The notes under the pieces were generated by a model. That model saw only the letters and a program-made list of their open reading frames with translations, ran no database searches and was not told the DNA's origin. Position numbers and translations under genes: made by a program. From an uncultured Oscillospiraceae bacterium (GTDB taxonomy: Bacteria; Bacillota; Clostridia; Oscillospirales; Oscillospiraceae), in assembly GCA_934623575.1 (NCBI GenBank), contig CAKTVL010000007.1:8664-72663 (forward strand): a DNA stretch of 64,000 bases. Reading direction: 5' to 3'. This document shows positions 51,222 to 60,270 of this stretch, one piece after another; position 1 is the first letter of the stretch, and every line of letters begins with the position of its first letter.

Positions 51222-52649
51222 ATGAAGCTGCTGTATGTGACCAGCGAGGCCTATCCCTTCTGCAAGACCGGCGGCCTGGCCGACGTGGCCGGGAGCCTGC
51301 CCCCGGCCCTGGCGGCGTCGGGGGTGGAGACGGCGGTGATACTGCCGCTGTACGACAAGATCGGACAGAGCTGGCGGGAGAAAATGACCTTCCGCAGGTA
51401 TATCTATGTGGACCTGGGGTGGCGGCACGAGTACTGCGGGCTGTTCTCTCTGCGGGACCGGGGCGTGACCTGGTATTTCGTGGACAACGAGAAGTATTTC
51501 CGCCGGGGACGGCTGTACGGCGAGTTCGACGACGGCGAGCGTTTCGCCTTTTTCAGCAAGGCGGTGATCGACCTGCTGCCCAGCCTGGACTGGATGCCGG
51601 ACGTGCTGCACTGCAACGACTGGCAGACGGCGCTGGTGCCCATCTATCTCAAGGACGCGGCCACCCGGTGGTGGGAGATACGCCACATCCGCACGGTGTT
51701 CACCATACACAATATCGAGTACCAGGGCCGCTACGGCGCGGACAGCGTGGACCAGCTGTTCGGACTGGACCGGGGCTGGTATGAGGACGGGACGCTGCGC
51801 ATGGACGGCGACGTGAACCTGATGAAGGGCGCCATGCTCATGGCCGACGCCGTGACCACCGTGAGCCCCACCTATGCCGCGCAGCTCCACGACCCGCGGT
51901 ACGCCGAGGGGCTGGAGAGCGTGGTGGACGCCGTCGGCTGGAAAATGCACGGCGTGGTCAACGGCATCGACACGGAGACCTACGACCCCGCCGCCGACCC
52001 GGCGCTGCCGGCGCACTACACGGCGGCGGACATGGCCGGAAAGGCCGTGTGCAAATCGTCGCTGCAGGCGGCGCTGGGGCTGGCACAGGAGGCGGACACG
52101 CCGCTGCTGGCCATGGTGACCCGGCTGGTGGGCCACAAGGGGCTGGACCTGGTGCAGCAGGCCATGGACGGCATCCTGGCCGCCGGGTGCCAGTTCGTGG
52201 TGCTGGGCACCGGCGACGGGCAGTATGAGGACTTCTTCCGCTGGAAGGCGGGGCAGTATCCGGGGCGGATGTCGGCGCAGATCCTGTACGCCGAGGACCT
52301 GTCGCGGCGGGTGTACGCCGGGGCGGACCTGTTTTTGATGCCCAGCCGCAGCGAGCCCTGCGGGCTGAGCCAGATGATCGCCATGCGCTACGGCGCGGTG
52401 CCCATCGTGCGCAGCACCGGCGGGCTGGCGGACACGGTGCGCTCCTGCCAGGTGGGGCAGGAGGACGGCACGGGGTATCTGTTCGGCGACTACGACGCCG
52501 GGGCCATGCTGAGCGTGATCGGGCAGGCCACGGGGCTGTACCGGGGCGACCGGGCGGGCTTTGACACCGTGCGGCAGCGGGGCATGACGGCGGACTTCAG
52601 CTGGGGCCGCAGCGCCGGGGCCTATCGACACATCTATGAGAACCTTTGA
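51222..52649 (+). CDS. glgA: Glycogen synthase
   Basis: 475 residues, GT5 family. N-terminal ADP-glucose/primer motif KTGGLADVAGSLP, then CNDWQTALVPIYL, TIHNIEYQG, and C-terminal GT-B signatures (RLVGHKGLDLVQQA, PSRSEPCGLSQM, RSTGGLADTV). It extends alpha-1,4-glucan chains with ADP-glucose. GGAAAGGAG precedes the ATG. It is the fourth gene of the operon. Confidence 0.96.
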   Translation: MKLLYVTSEAYPFCKTGGLADVAGSLPPALAASGVETAVILPLYDKIGQSWREKMTFRRYIYVDLGWRHEYCGLFSLRDRGVTWYFVDNEKYFRRGRLYGEFDDGERFAFFSKAVIDLLPSLDWMPDVLHCNDWQTALVPIYLKDAATRWWEIRHIRTVFTIHNIEYQGRYGADSVDQLFGLDRGWYEDGTLRMDGDVNLMKGAMLMADAVTTVSPTYAAQLHDPRYAEGLESVVDAVGWKMHGVVNGIDTETYDPAADPALPAHYTAADMAGKAVCKSSLQAALGLAQEADTPLLAMVTRLVGHKGLDLVQQAMDGILAAGCQFVVLGTGDGQYEDFFRWKAGQYPGRMSAQILYAEDLSRRVYAGADLFLMPSRSEPCGLSQMIAMRYGAVPIVRSTGGLADTVRSCQVGQEDGTGYLFGDYDAGAMLSVIGQATGLYRGDRAGFDTVRQRGMTADFSWGRSAGAYRHIYENL

Positions 52650-52669
52650 CCAAAGGAGGGTATCCTGAT

Positions 52670-55087
52670 ATGACCTACAACAAAGAAAAACTGAAGGAAG
52701 CCATCGTGCAGAAGCTGCGGCTGAATTACGGCTGCACCGAGCAGCAGGCCACCGACGGCGAGATGATGAAGGCCTGCGCCATGGTGCTGCGGGACATCAT
52801 GGCCGAGCGGGGCGTGCAGACCCGGGAGGAGACGGTCCGGGAGGAGAAGCGGAAGGTGCACTACCTGTCGCTGGAGTTCCTGATGGGCCGCAGTCTGATG
52901 AAGAACGCCTTCAACCTGGAGCTGCTGGACGAGCTGACCGCAGCCATCGACGAGCTGGGCTTCAAGGCGGCGGACATTTTCGACATGGAGCCGGACGCGG
53001 GGCTGGGCAACGGCGGTCTGGGCCGTCTGGCGGCCTGCTATCTGGACAGCATGACCACGCTGGAGATCCCGGCGGCGGGCTATTCCATCTGCTACGAGCT
53101 GGGCATCTTCAAGCAGAAGATCGTGGAGGGCCAGCAGGTGGAGCTGCCGGACGACTGGATGCAGCTGGGCGACGCGTGGCTGCTGCCCAAGCTGCAGGAG
53201 GCCGAGGAGGTACACTTCGGCGGCAAGGTGCGCACCCGCTGGGACAACGGGCACCTGATGGTGGTGCACGAGGACTACACCCGCGTGCTGGCCATCCCCT
53301 GCGACATGGAGATCGCCGGCTACGACACCGACCACGTGAACACCCTGCGCCTGTGGCAGGCGCGCAGCCCCAAGCCCATCGACATGAAGCTGTTCAGCGA
53401 GGGGCAGTACCTCCACGCCGCCGAGGAGCGCGCCATGGCCGACGCCATCAGTCAGGTGCTCTATCCGGAGGACAACCACTACGAGGGCAAGTCCCTGCGG
53501 CTGAAGCAGCAGTATTTCTTCGTGTCCGCCACCATCCAGTCCATCACCCGCAAGCACATCCAGCAGTACGGCACGCTGAAGAACTTCCATGAGAAGAACG
53601 TCATCCAGATCAACGACACCCACCCCACGCTGGTGATCCCGGAGCTGATGCGTATTCTGGTGGACGACGCCGGTATGAGCTGGGACGAGGCGTGGAACAT
53701 CACCACCCACTGCGTGGCCTATACCAACCACACCGTGCTGGCCGAGGCGCTGGAGGTGTGGCCGCAGCAACTGTTTGAGACGCTGCTGCCCCGTATATGG
53801 CAGATATTGCAGGAGATCTCCCGCCGCTGGCAGCTGAAGGTGGAGGAGTTCTATCACGACCCGGCCAAGACCGCGAAGCTGGCCATTATCTGGGACGGCG
53901 GCGTGCGCATGGCCAACCTGTGCATCGCCGGCAGCATGGCCGTCAACGGCGTCAGCGCCCTGCACTCCGAGATCCTGCGGAAGGATCTCTTCAAGGATGC
54001 CTGTCAGATGCAGCCGGATAAGTTCAAGAACGTCACCAACGGCATCGACCACCGCCGCTGGGTGCCCCAGATCAACCCCGGTCTGGACGGGCTGCTCCGC
54101 GACCTGATCGGCGAGGGCTATCTGACCCACCCGCAGGAGCTGAAAAAGCTGGAGCAGTACGCCGGGGACAAGGCGGTGCTGGCGCGGCTGGAGGACATCA
54201 AGAAGCAGAACAAGCTGGCCTTTGCCGCCTTTGCCAGGAAGCATCAGGGCGTGGTGCTGAACACCGACGCCATCTTCGACGTGCAGGTAAAGCGGCTGCA
54301 CGAGTACAAGCGCCAGCTGCTGAACGCTTTGCAGATCATCTATCTGTACCAGCGGCTGCAGGACGATCCCACGCTGGACATCCCGCCCCAGACGTTCCTG
54401 TTCGGCGCCAAGGCCGCGCCGGGCTATGCCGTGGCCAAGCGCATCATCCACCTGATCAACTCTCTGGCCGATCAGGTGAACAGCGACCCGCTGTGCAAAG
54501 ACCGCTTGCAGGTGGTGTTTCTGGAGAACTACCGCGTGTCGCTGGCGGAGGTGCTGATGCCCGCCAGCGAGGTCAGCCAGCAGATCTCCACCGCTGGCAA
54601 GGAGGCCAGCGGCACCGGCAACATGAAGTTCATGATGAATGGTGCGCTGACCGTGGGCACGCTGGACGGCGCCAACGTGGAGATGCACGACCTGCTGGGC
54701 GACGACAATATGTTCCTGTTCGGTCTGCACGCCGACGAGGTGGAGCATCTGCGCCACACCTACGACCCCAACCTGCTGTACCAGCGCGACCCGGTGCTGC
54801 GCCGGGTGCTGGACCAGCTGAAGGTGGGCTTCCGGGACGGCGTCAGCTATGAGGACCTGTTCCAGCGGCTGGTCACCGGCGCGGACGGACAGGCGGATCA
54901 GTATATGGTGCTGGCGGACTTTACGGCCTATTGTCAGGCGGAGAGCCGCATGCGCCATACCTATACCGACCGGGAGACGTGGAACCGCATGAGCCTGACC
55001 AATATCGCCCGCAGCGGCGTGTTCGCCGCCGACCGGGCCATCGGGCAGTATGCCGACACCATCTGGCACGTTCCGTATAAGAAATAA
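52670..55087 (+). CDS. glgP: Glycogen/alpha-glucan phosphorylase
   Basis: 805 residues, GT35. Recognisable blocks include YYLSLEFLMGRSL-type (HYLSLEFLMGRSL), GLGNGGLGRLAACYLDS, NDTHPTLVIPELMR, and the PLP-binding region EASGTGNMKFMMNGAL. It releases glucose-1-phosphate from glycogen with inorganic phosphate. AAAGGAGGG lies upstream of the ATG at 52670, chosen over an earlier in-frame ATG that sits in the glgA end. It completes the operon; no debranching enzyme is present. A terminator follows immediately. Confidence 0.96.
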   Translation: MTYNKEKLKEAIVQKLRLNYGCTEQQATDGEMMKACAMVLRDIMAERGVQTREETVREEKRKVHYLSLEFLMGRSLMKNAFNLELLDELTAAIDELGFKAADIFDMEPDAGLGNGGLGRLAACYLDSMTTLEIPAAGYSICYELGIFKQKIVEGQQVELPDDWMQLGDAWLLPKLQEAEEVHFGGKVRTRWDNGHLMVVHEDYTRVLAIPCDMEIAGYDTDHVNTLRLWQARSPKPIDMKLFSEGQYLHAAEERAMADAISQVLYPEDNHYEGKSLRLKQQYFFVSATIQSITRKHIQQYGTLKNFHEKNVIQINDTHPTLVIPELMRILVDDAGMSWDEAWNITTHCVAYTNHTVLAEALEVWPQQLFETLLPRIWQILQEISRRWQLKVEEFYHDPAKTAKLAIIWDGGVRMANLCIAGSMAVNGVSALHSEILRKDLFKDACQMQPDKFKNVTNGIDHRRWVPQINPGLDGLLRDLIGEGYLTHPQELKKLEQYAGDKAVLARLEDIKKQNKLAFAAFARKHQGVVLNTDAIFDVQVKRLHEYKRQLLNALQIIYLYQRLQDDPTLDIPPQTFLFGAKAAPGYAVAKRIIHLINSLADQVNSDPLCKDRLQVVFLENYRVSLAEVLMPASEVSQQISTAGKEASGTGNMKFMMNGALTVGTLDGANVEMHDLLGDDNMFLFGLHADEVEHLRHTYDPNLLYQRDPVLRRVLDQLKVGFRDGVSYEDLFQRLVTGADGQADQYMVLADFTAYCQAESRMRHTYTDRETWNRMSLTNIARSGVFAADRAIGQYADTIWHVPYKK

Positions 55088-55100
55088 GCGGCAAAAAGGC

Positions 55101-55135
55101 CCCGGCCCCCTGCGATGCAGGGGGCCGGGTTTTTT
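55101..55135 (+). terminator. Terminator of the glg operon
   Basis: A 13-bp GC stem (CCCGGCCCCCTGC / GCAGGGGGCCGGG) with GAT loop, then TTTTTT. Confidence 0.88.
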
Positions 55136-55158
55136 GCGCAGATAAGGCGGGGAGGGGG

Positions 55159-56124
55159 TCAGGCATTGACGACGTTGATGGGAGAACCGGAGAGGAAGGC
55201 GCGGATGTTGTCCGCGGTGGTATCCATGATGCGCTGGCGGCTCTCCCGGGGCGCCCAGGAGATGTGGGGCGTGATGATGCAGTTTTTGGCGCGGAGCAGG
55301 GGATCGTCGGCGCGGATGGGCTCGGCAGACACCACGTCCAGGCCGGCGGCGGCCAGCTTGCCGGAGTTAAGGGCATCGGCCACGTCCTGCTCGTTGAGAA
55401 GCTGGCCCCGGGCGTTGTTGATGAGGATGGCGCCGTCCTTCATTTTCGCGATAGAGGACTTATTGATCATGCCGGTGTTCTCCGGTGTGAGGTTGCAGTG
55501 GAGCGTGATGACGTCAGAGCGGGCGTACAGCTGGTCCAGGGAGACATACTCCGCGATGGCGCGGCCGCTATCATTGGGGTAGAGGTCATAGGCCAGAATG
55601 TGCATGCCCATGGCCGCGGCGATGCGGGCCTCCGCCTGGCCGATGCGGCCGAAGCCAATGATGCCCATGGTCTTGCCCGCCAGCTCGATAAGGGGATAGT
55701 CCCAATAGCACCAGTCGGGGTTGGCGGCCCAGCCGCCGGCATGGACGCTGTCGCTGTGGTGGCCGATGTGGTGGCAGATCTCCAGCAGCAGCGCGATGGA
55801 AAACTGGCTGACGGAGGCGGTGCCGTAGGTGGGGACGTTGACCACGGGGATACCCCGTTCTTTTGCGTGGGCGCAGTCCACGATGTTGTAGCCGGTGGCC
55901 AGCACGGCGATGAGCCGGAGGTTCGGGCAGGCGTCGATGGTCTGCCGCGAGAGGGGGGTCTTGTTTACCACGGCGATGTCGGCATCGCCGATGCGTTGGG
56001 CGATCAGCGGCGATTCGACATAGGAGGTGCGGTCGTAGACCGTCAGGTCGCCCAGCGCCCGCAGCTCGGCCCAGCTCAGGTCGCCGGGGTTCTCTGTATA
56101 GCCGTCCAAAACAACGATTTTCAT
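55159..56124 (-). CDS. D-2-hydroxyacid dehydrogenase (hydroxypyruvate reductase-like)
   Basis: 321 residues. The NAD fold is marked by GIIGFGRIGQAEARIAAAMG; the catalytic Arg lies in NNARGQLLNE, the Glu in a following conserved position, and the His in PHISWAPRESRQR. It reduces a 2-oxo acid (hydroxypyruvate, glyoxylate or an amino-acid-derived oxo acid) to a D-2-hydroxy acid with NAD(P)H. The ATG at 56124 has AAGGG eight bases upstream. It is the last gene of the LysR / class V PLP enzyme / symporter cluster, 113 bases after the symporter. Confidence 0.92.
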   Translation of the reverse strand: MKIVVLDGYTENPGDLSWAELRALGDLTVYDRTSYVESPLIAQRIGDADIAVVNKTPLSRQTIDACPNLRLIAVLATGYNIVDCAHAKERGIPVVNVPTYGTASVSQFSIALLLEICHHIGHHSDSVHAGGWAANPDWCYWDYPLIELAGKTMGIIGFGRIGQAEARIAAAMGMHILAYDLYPNDSGRAIAEYVSLDQLYARSDVITLHCNLTPENTGMINKSSIAKMKDGAILINNARGQLLNEQDVADALNSGKLAAAGLDVVSAEPIRADDPLLRAKNCIITPHISWAPRESRQRIMDTTADNIRAFLSGSPINVVNA

Positions 56125-56237
56125 ACGCATTTCCCTTCTGCCCTGTGTGCGCACCCTGAGAGGGCGGGCAAGCGCTATCCCGCCGAAACAGAATAGCGCT
56201 TGCACCTGCTGCCCGCGCAGGGAGGATGCGGGGCGGT

Positions 56238-57470
56238 TTACTTCTTGGCGGTGTTGTTGTACACGTCCATATCCATGCGGTCCAGGCCGCGGGCCACCAC
56301 GGCGGTGCCCACCAGGTCGCCCACGTTGTTGAGGGTGGTGTGAGCCGGGTCGATCACGGGCCAGATGGCCGCCAGAATGGGAATCAGGGTCAACGGCATG
56401 CCCAGGGCCTCCAGCAGCACGCCGGACATGACCACGCCCGCGCCCTTGACGCCGGCAGCGCCGATGGACAAGATCAGGCCGAAGAACACGAACTGAAGAA
56501 CGCTGGAGAACGTGATGGGGAAGCCATAGAGGTTAGAGGCGAAAACACAGCACAGACCGACGAACACGGCGAAGCCGGTCATGCCGGTGGTGTTGCCCAG
56601 GGGCAGCGTGAAGCCGTAGATGTTCTCGGGGATGCCCAGGTCCTCCTCGCTGATCTTGATGGAGACGGGCAGGGTGGCTGCAGAGGAAGAGGTGGACAGC
56701 GCCACCAGAATGGCGGGCGCGATCTTGCGCAGGAAGCCATAGCCGGACAGCCGGGCGGCCAGCCGGGTGATCAGCGGGTAGACGACCACCAGGATGAACA
56801 GGCAGACCACGTTGTCGGTGATCAGGAAGGTGACGACCTCCTTCATCATGGCGCCGCTGATGGTGGAGACCATGGTGGCGATCAGGGACATGATGCCCAG
56901 GGGAGAGAAGGCAATGACGTATTCGGTGATCTTCAGCATGACCTCGCTGCTCTCATCGATGAATTTGATGACGGACTTGGCCTTTTCACCCAGGGCCAGC
57001 AGCGCCACGCCGAGGAACAGGCAGAACACGATGATCTGCAGCATGTTGGCGTTGAACATGGACTCCACCACGTTGGTGGGGAACCAGCCCACGACGTTGT
57101 CGATGAAGCTGTAGGACTGGGCCTCCGCCGCCTCGGCGGCGGCCAGGAACTCAGTGGTGCCCTTGCCGGGCTGGACGATCAGACCGGCCACCACACCGCA
57201 GATGGCGGCGATGATGGCGGAGACGACGATCCACAGCACATACCGGATGCCCACGGTGCGGAGCTGCTTGATGTCGCCCATCTTGCAGATGCCGCTGGTG
57301 ATGCTGAAGAATACCAGGGGGACGATGAGCATCTTCAGCATGCGCAGGAAGATGTCACCCAGCGGGGAGATGAAGTCCGCTGCCGCGGGGGAGACGAAGC
57401 CGATGATCAGGCCGATGATAACGCCGACCAGGATCTTTTTCCAAAGTGCGATCTTCTTCCAGGTTTTCAT
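56238..57470 (-). CDS. Na+/H+:dicarboxylate or amino-acid symporter (DAACS family)
   Basis: 410 residues with about eight helices and re-entrant hairpins. The Ser-rich hairpin ALSTSSSAATLPVS is intact. The usual N-M-D-G-T motif reads LGNTTGMTG here, so substrate selectivity may differ from DctA or GltP; neutral amino acids such as serine/threonine (SstT-type) are possible. It acts in the cell membrane. GGAGGG is 7 bases before the ATG at 57470. It lies 53 bases after the class V PLP enzyme gene on the same strand. Confidence 0.92.
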   Translation of the reverse strand: MKTWKKIALWKKILVGVIIGLIIGFVSPAAADFISPLGDIFLRMLKMLIVPLVFFSITSGICKMGDIKQLRTVGIRYVLWIVVSAIIAAICGVVAGLIVQPGKGTTEFLAAAEAAEAQSYSFIDNVVGWFPTNVVESMFNANMLQIIVFCLFLGVALLALGEKAKSVIKFIDESSEVMLKITEYVIAFSPLGIMSLIATMVSTISGAMMKEVVTFLITDNVVCLFILVVVYPLITRLAARLSGYGFLRKIAPAILVALSTSSSAATLPVSIKISEEDLGIPENIYGFTLPLGNTTGMTGFAVFVGLCCVFASNLYGFPITFSSVLQFVFFGLILSIGAAGVKGAGVVMSGVLLEALGMPLTLIPILAAIWPVIDPAHTTLNNVGDLVGTAVVARGLDRMDMDVYNNTAKK

Positions 57471-57523
57471 AAAATTTCCCTCCATCTGTACTCTCTTACT
57501 TTCTTATTCTCTTTCGCTTGCGG

Positions 57524-58813
57524 TCAGGCTTTCACCGTGGCGGCGATCTCGGCGGTGACACGCAGGAAATCGTCGATGTCCGCGGTGCTGTGGCAGTGCA
57601 GCGGGGAGACGCGGATGGCACCGGTCAGGCCCAGGGACTCCACGATGCGCTTGGAGTAGAGACTGGTGTTGACGCGCTCGAACACGGTGATGCCGCGTTT
57701 GTAGTACTCGGCGGTGAGCTGCGTGAAGTCGATGCCGTTGATGCCGATGGCGCTGATGAAGTCGCGGTCCACGGTGTCGGCGGAGTCCAGGAACACCTGA
57801 ACGCCGGGGATGTGGCGCAGGCCGGGGACCTGGTCCGTGCCCTCCATCATGTGGATCAGCAGAGAGTGCTCCTGCAGGTGGATATGGGTCATGCCGGTGA
57901 CGTACTGCTGGCGGCGGTCCTGAGCATCGGTGAAATGCCGGCCGATCCAGCAGACGTAGTCCACCACCGCGGTGATAGCGGCGTAGTTGGGGTGGGGGAA
58001 GGTGCCCAGCTCCCACTCCTTCTCCGGCTTGGCCAGCAGCTTGTGGTGGGTCATTTTGGCCACGCGGTCGGAGACATAGCCGTAGCCGCAGCCGCGGATG
58101 CCGAACATCTTGTAGGGGGCAAAGTTCGCGCCGTCCAGGCCGCATTTCTCCACGTCCAGCACACCGTGGGGGGCGTGCTGCACGGCGTCGGAGAGAATGT
58201 AGATGTCGGGATTGATCTTCCGGGCCTCTCTGGCGATGGTCTCGATGTCAAAGATGTGGCCGGAGATGTTGGAGGCGCTCATGACGCTCAGCAGCAGGGT
58301 GTCCTTATCGACCTTGCTGAGGATCTCGTCCAGATCGACGCCGCCGGTCTTGGGGTCGGCCATGGCGACGCGGAACTCACGGCCGGTGAGGCCGCAGTAC
58401 AGCTCCACGGAGTCGTAGGCGGAGGGGTGCTCGATGGAGGTGACCACCGCGTTGGTGCCCCATTTCTCGTTGCGCATGATGGTGCTGACGATCTGGAACA
58501 TCACCTGGGAGGAGGTCAGTTCCGTCACCAGGGCGCCGGAGCTGGCGCCGAAGATCACCTGCATAATGTCGCGCATACCGTCGGCCTTCACCTGCTTGAG
58601 CATCATGGAGGTGTCGTGGACACGTTCGGGACAGTCGGGGATCTTCTCCAGCCGGGCCTTTTCCTCAACGGCTGCCTTCAGCCGCAGGGAGCCGCCGGAA
58701 TTCTCGAAGAACTGGCGCTTTCTGCCCAGGTAGTCCTCGTGCACATAGTAGAACTTGTCCTGGATCTCTTTCAGGAACGCATCGTCGAAGAAAATCTTCT
58801 TGTCAGTGATCAT
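57524..58813 (-). CDS. Class V aminotransferase-fold PLP enzyme
   Basis: 429 residues, longer than most cysteine desulfurases (~390). PLP lysine in ANFAPYKMFGIRGCGYG; ligand residues in TSIEHPSAYDSVE and ILSDAVQHAPHGVLD. The fold covers cysteine desulfurases, serine-glyoxylate aminotransferases and lyases, and the sequence does not decide between them. Genes around it (symporter, 2-hydroxyacid dehydrogenase, LysR) suggest amino-acid catabolism rather than Fe-S assembly. GAGGAGG is 6 bases before the ATG at 58813. The promoter upstream is embedded in the LysR terminator. Confidence 0.88.
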   Translation of the reverse strand: MITDKKIFFDDAFLKEIQDKFYYVHEDYLGRKRQFFENSGGSLRLKAAVEEKARLEKIPDCPERVHDTSMMLKQVKADGMRDIMQVIFGASSGALVTELTSSQVMFQIVSTIMRNEKWGTNAVVTSIEHPSAYDSVELYCGLTGREFRVAMADPKTGGVDLDEILSKVDKDTLLLSVMSASNISGHIFDIETIAREARKINPDIYILSDAVQHAPHGVLDVEKCGLDGANFAPYKMFGIRGCGYGYVSDRVAKMTHHKLLAKPEKEWELGTFPHPNYAAITAVVDYVCWIGRHFTDAQDRRQQYVTGMTHIHLQEHSLLIHMMEGTDQVPGLRHIPGVQVFLDSADTVDRDFISAIGINGIDFTQLTAEYYKRGITVFERVNTSLYSKRIVESLGLTGAIRVSPLHCHSTADIDDFLRVTAEIAATVKA

Positions 58814-58879
58814 GATATTCCTCCTCGCTTTCTCTGTGGGCGCACCGTTTCGTGCCGGATCTGCCCTGAAGTTGCCATA

Positions 58880-58909
58880 ATTATAGAAAAAAATACACTT
58901 TTTTGTCCA
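58880..58909 (-). promoter_or_regulatory. Promoter of the class V PLP enzyme operon
   Basis: Minus strand TGGACA (58904-58909), 18 bases, TATAAT (58880-58885). The -35 box lies in the loop and stem of the 17-bp hairpin at 58891-58927. Confidence 0.6.
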
Positions 58910-58927
58910 AGACAAAAAAGTGTATTT
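58891..58927 (-). terminator. Terminator of the LysR gene, or regulatory palindrome
   Basis: A perfect 17-bp inverted repeat (AAATACACTTTTTTGTC, CAA loop, complement), 38 bases past the LysR stop, followed by T-rich sequence on the minus strand. Confidence 0.72.
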
Positions 58928-58965
58928 CGGTATAGGCAAAAATGTATGGCGATCTGCACAAAGGG

Positions 58966-59910
58966 TCAGGCACAGCCCACCATGTCCTTGATGAAGGAGA
59001 GGAGCGTGTCCTCGGTCTTTGTCCGGCCCTCGGCGCGGTAGTAGAGGTAGATGTCCCGGACGCTGAGGGGGTCGGCGATGCGGTAGTAGCACAGCTTGTC
59101 CGATGCCTCGATGGACAGGACGGTGTTCCGGATGAAAACGGCGCCGATTCCGGCCACGGCAAGGTGGTAGCAGGTCATGGAGGAGTCCACCTGCATGACG
59201 ATGTGGGGCGTGAAGCCGGCGTTTTCGCAGATCTGCAGCCCGCGGGTGTGACCGTCGTTGCCCTCCCGCAGAAAGACGAAGGGGACGTCCCGGAACAGGC
59301 CCACGTCGGTGGGCCTGCAGTCGTGGATGCTGTGGATGCCGTTGGTCTCGCTGCCGGGACGGTAGCCGAAGCCGCGCAGCTCCCGGTTGACGGGGAGGGA
59401 GGCGGGCACGGCCAGGATCACCTCCTCGGAGCCGAAGGTGAGGGAGGCCAGGCCGTCGGCCTTCAGCTGGTCCACCTCAAAGGCAAAGTCGATCTTCCGC
59501 TGGAGGATCTGGCCCAGCAGCTCGTCGTTGCGCAGCTCCTGCCAGCCCACATGGATGCCGGGGTACTCCGCCTGGAACTGCTTGACGACGCCGGATAGGA
59601 TGTTGGCGCAGAAGAAGCTGGAGCCGCCAAAGGTCACCCGGCCGCCAAGGCCCCGGGAGCACTCGCGAAAATGCTGGCGCATATCGCTCTCCAGCTTCAG
59701 GATGCGGCGGGCGGTGCGGATATAGTACTCGCCGTCCGGCGTCAGGGATACCGGGGTGGTGGTCCGGTCGAAGATGGTGATCCCGTAGTCGCTCTCTTCC
59801 TTCTTTACCATGGCGCTCAGGGACGGCTGCGACACAAACAGCCGCTCTGCCGCCTTGGAGAAGCTTTTTTCCTCGTAGACCGTGTAGACATACGACATTT
59901 TCTTGAACAT
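58966..59910 (-). CDS. LysR-type regulator of the amino-acid cluster
   Basis: 314 residues. N-terminal helix-turn-helix (SYVYTVYEEKSFSKAAERLF, SQPSLSAMVKKEE, IFDRTTTPVSLT) and an effector domain (VTFGGSSFFCANILSGVV). It is transcribed towards the PLP enzyme and away from the APC permease, so it may control both sides. GGAGGG is a few bases before the ATG at 59910; a longer in-frame start lies upstream of the promoter and was rejected. The effector is probably an amino acid or oxo acid (inference). Confidence 0.93.
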   Translation of the reverse strand: MFKKMSYVYTVYEEKSFSKAAERLFVSQPSLSAMVKKEESDYGITIFDRTTTPVSLTPDGEYYIRTARRILKLESDMRQHFRECSRGLGGRVTFGGSSFFCANILSGVVKQFQAEYPGIHVGWQELRNDELLGQILQRKIDFAFEVDQLKADGLASLTFGSEEVILAVPASLPVNRELRGFGYRPGSETNGIHSIHDCRPTDVGLFRDVPFVFLREGNDGHTRGLQICENAGFTPHIVMQVDSSMTCYHLAVAGIGAVFIRNTVLSIEASDKLCYYRIADPLSVRDIYLYYRAEGRTKTEDTLLSFIKDMVGCA

Positions 59911-59944
59911 ATTCGCCCTCCTCCCGCGTATCGTTGGTAAGATC

Positions 59945-59973
59945 ATTATACGCATTCCGCCGGATCGATTCAA
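59945..59973 (-). promoter_or_regulatory. Promoter of the LysR gene at 59.9 kb
   Basis: Minus strand TTGAAT (59968-59973), 17 bases, TATAAT (59945-59950). Confidence 0.7.
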
Positions 59974-60168
59974 GAGCGATGTAGCCGGAAGAGGAGGGGT
60001 TGGATTTCTTTGCGGGGAATTAGCAGGGCGAACGCGCGGGCGCGGGCGCGGGAAAAATGCGGATATTTCCGGAGAGGGAAGAGAGAGAAATGTTTCGATG
60101 TAAAGCGCGAATTGGCGAAATGGCTAAAATTAGCGCGTATTTTTCTACCATTTGGAGACAAAAAATGC

Positions 60169-60197
60169 TTGTGCGGGCGGGGAGAGCACGATATAAT
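60169..60197 (+). promoter_or_regulatory. Promoter of the APC permease gene
   Basis: TTGTGC (60169-60174), 17 bases, TATAAT (60192-60197). The rest of the 360-base divergent gap (59974-60168) shows no gene. Confidence 0.65.
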
Positions 60198-60206
60198 GTG
60201 ACTGTG

Positions 60207-60226
60207 ATTGTGAAATTGCTCACAAT
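60207..60226. promoter_or_regulatory. CRP/FNR-like palindrome just downstream of the APC promoter
   Basis: ATTGTGA-AATTGC-TCACAAT, a perfect 7-base inverted repeat with 6-base spacer. It sits over the early transcribed region, a repressor-type location. Confidence 0.6.
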
Positions 60227-60270
60227 TAAGCTTTGGGAGAAATCAGGAGAGACGAGAAAGGAAATCAAAC

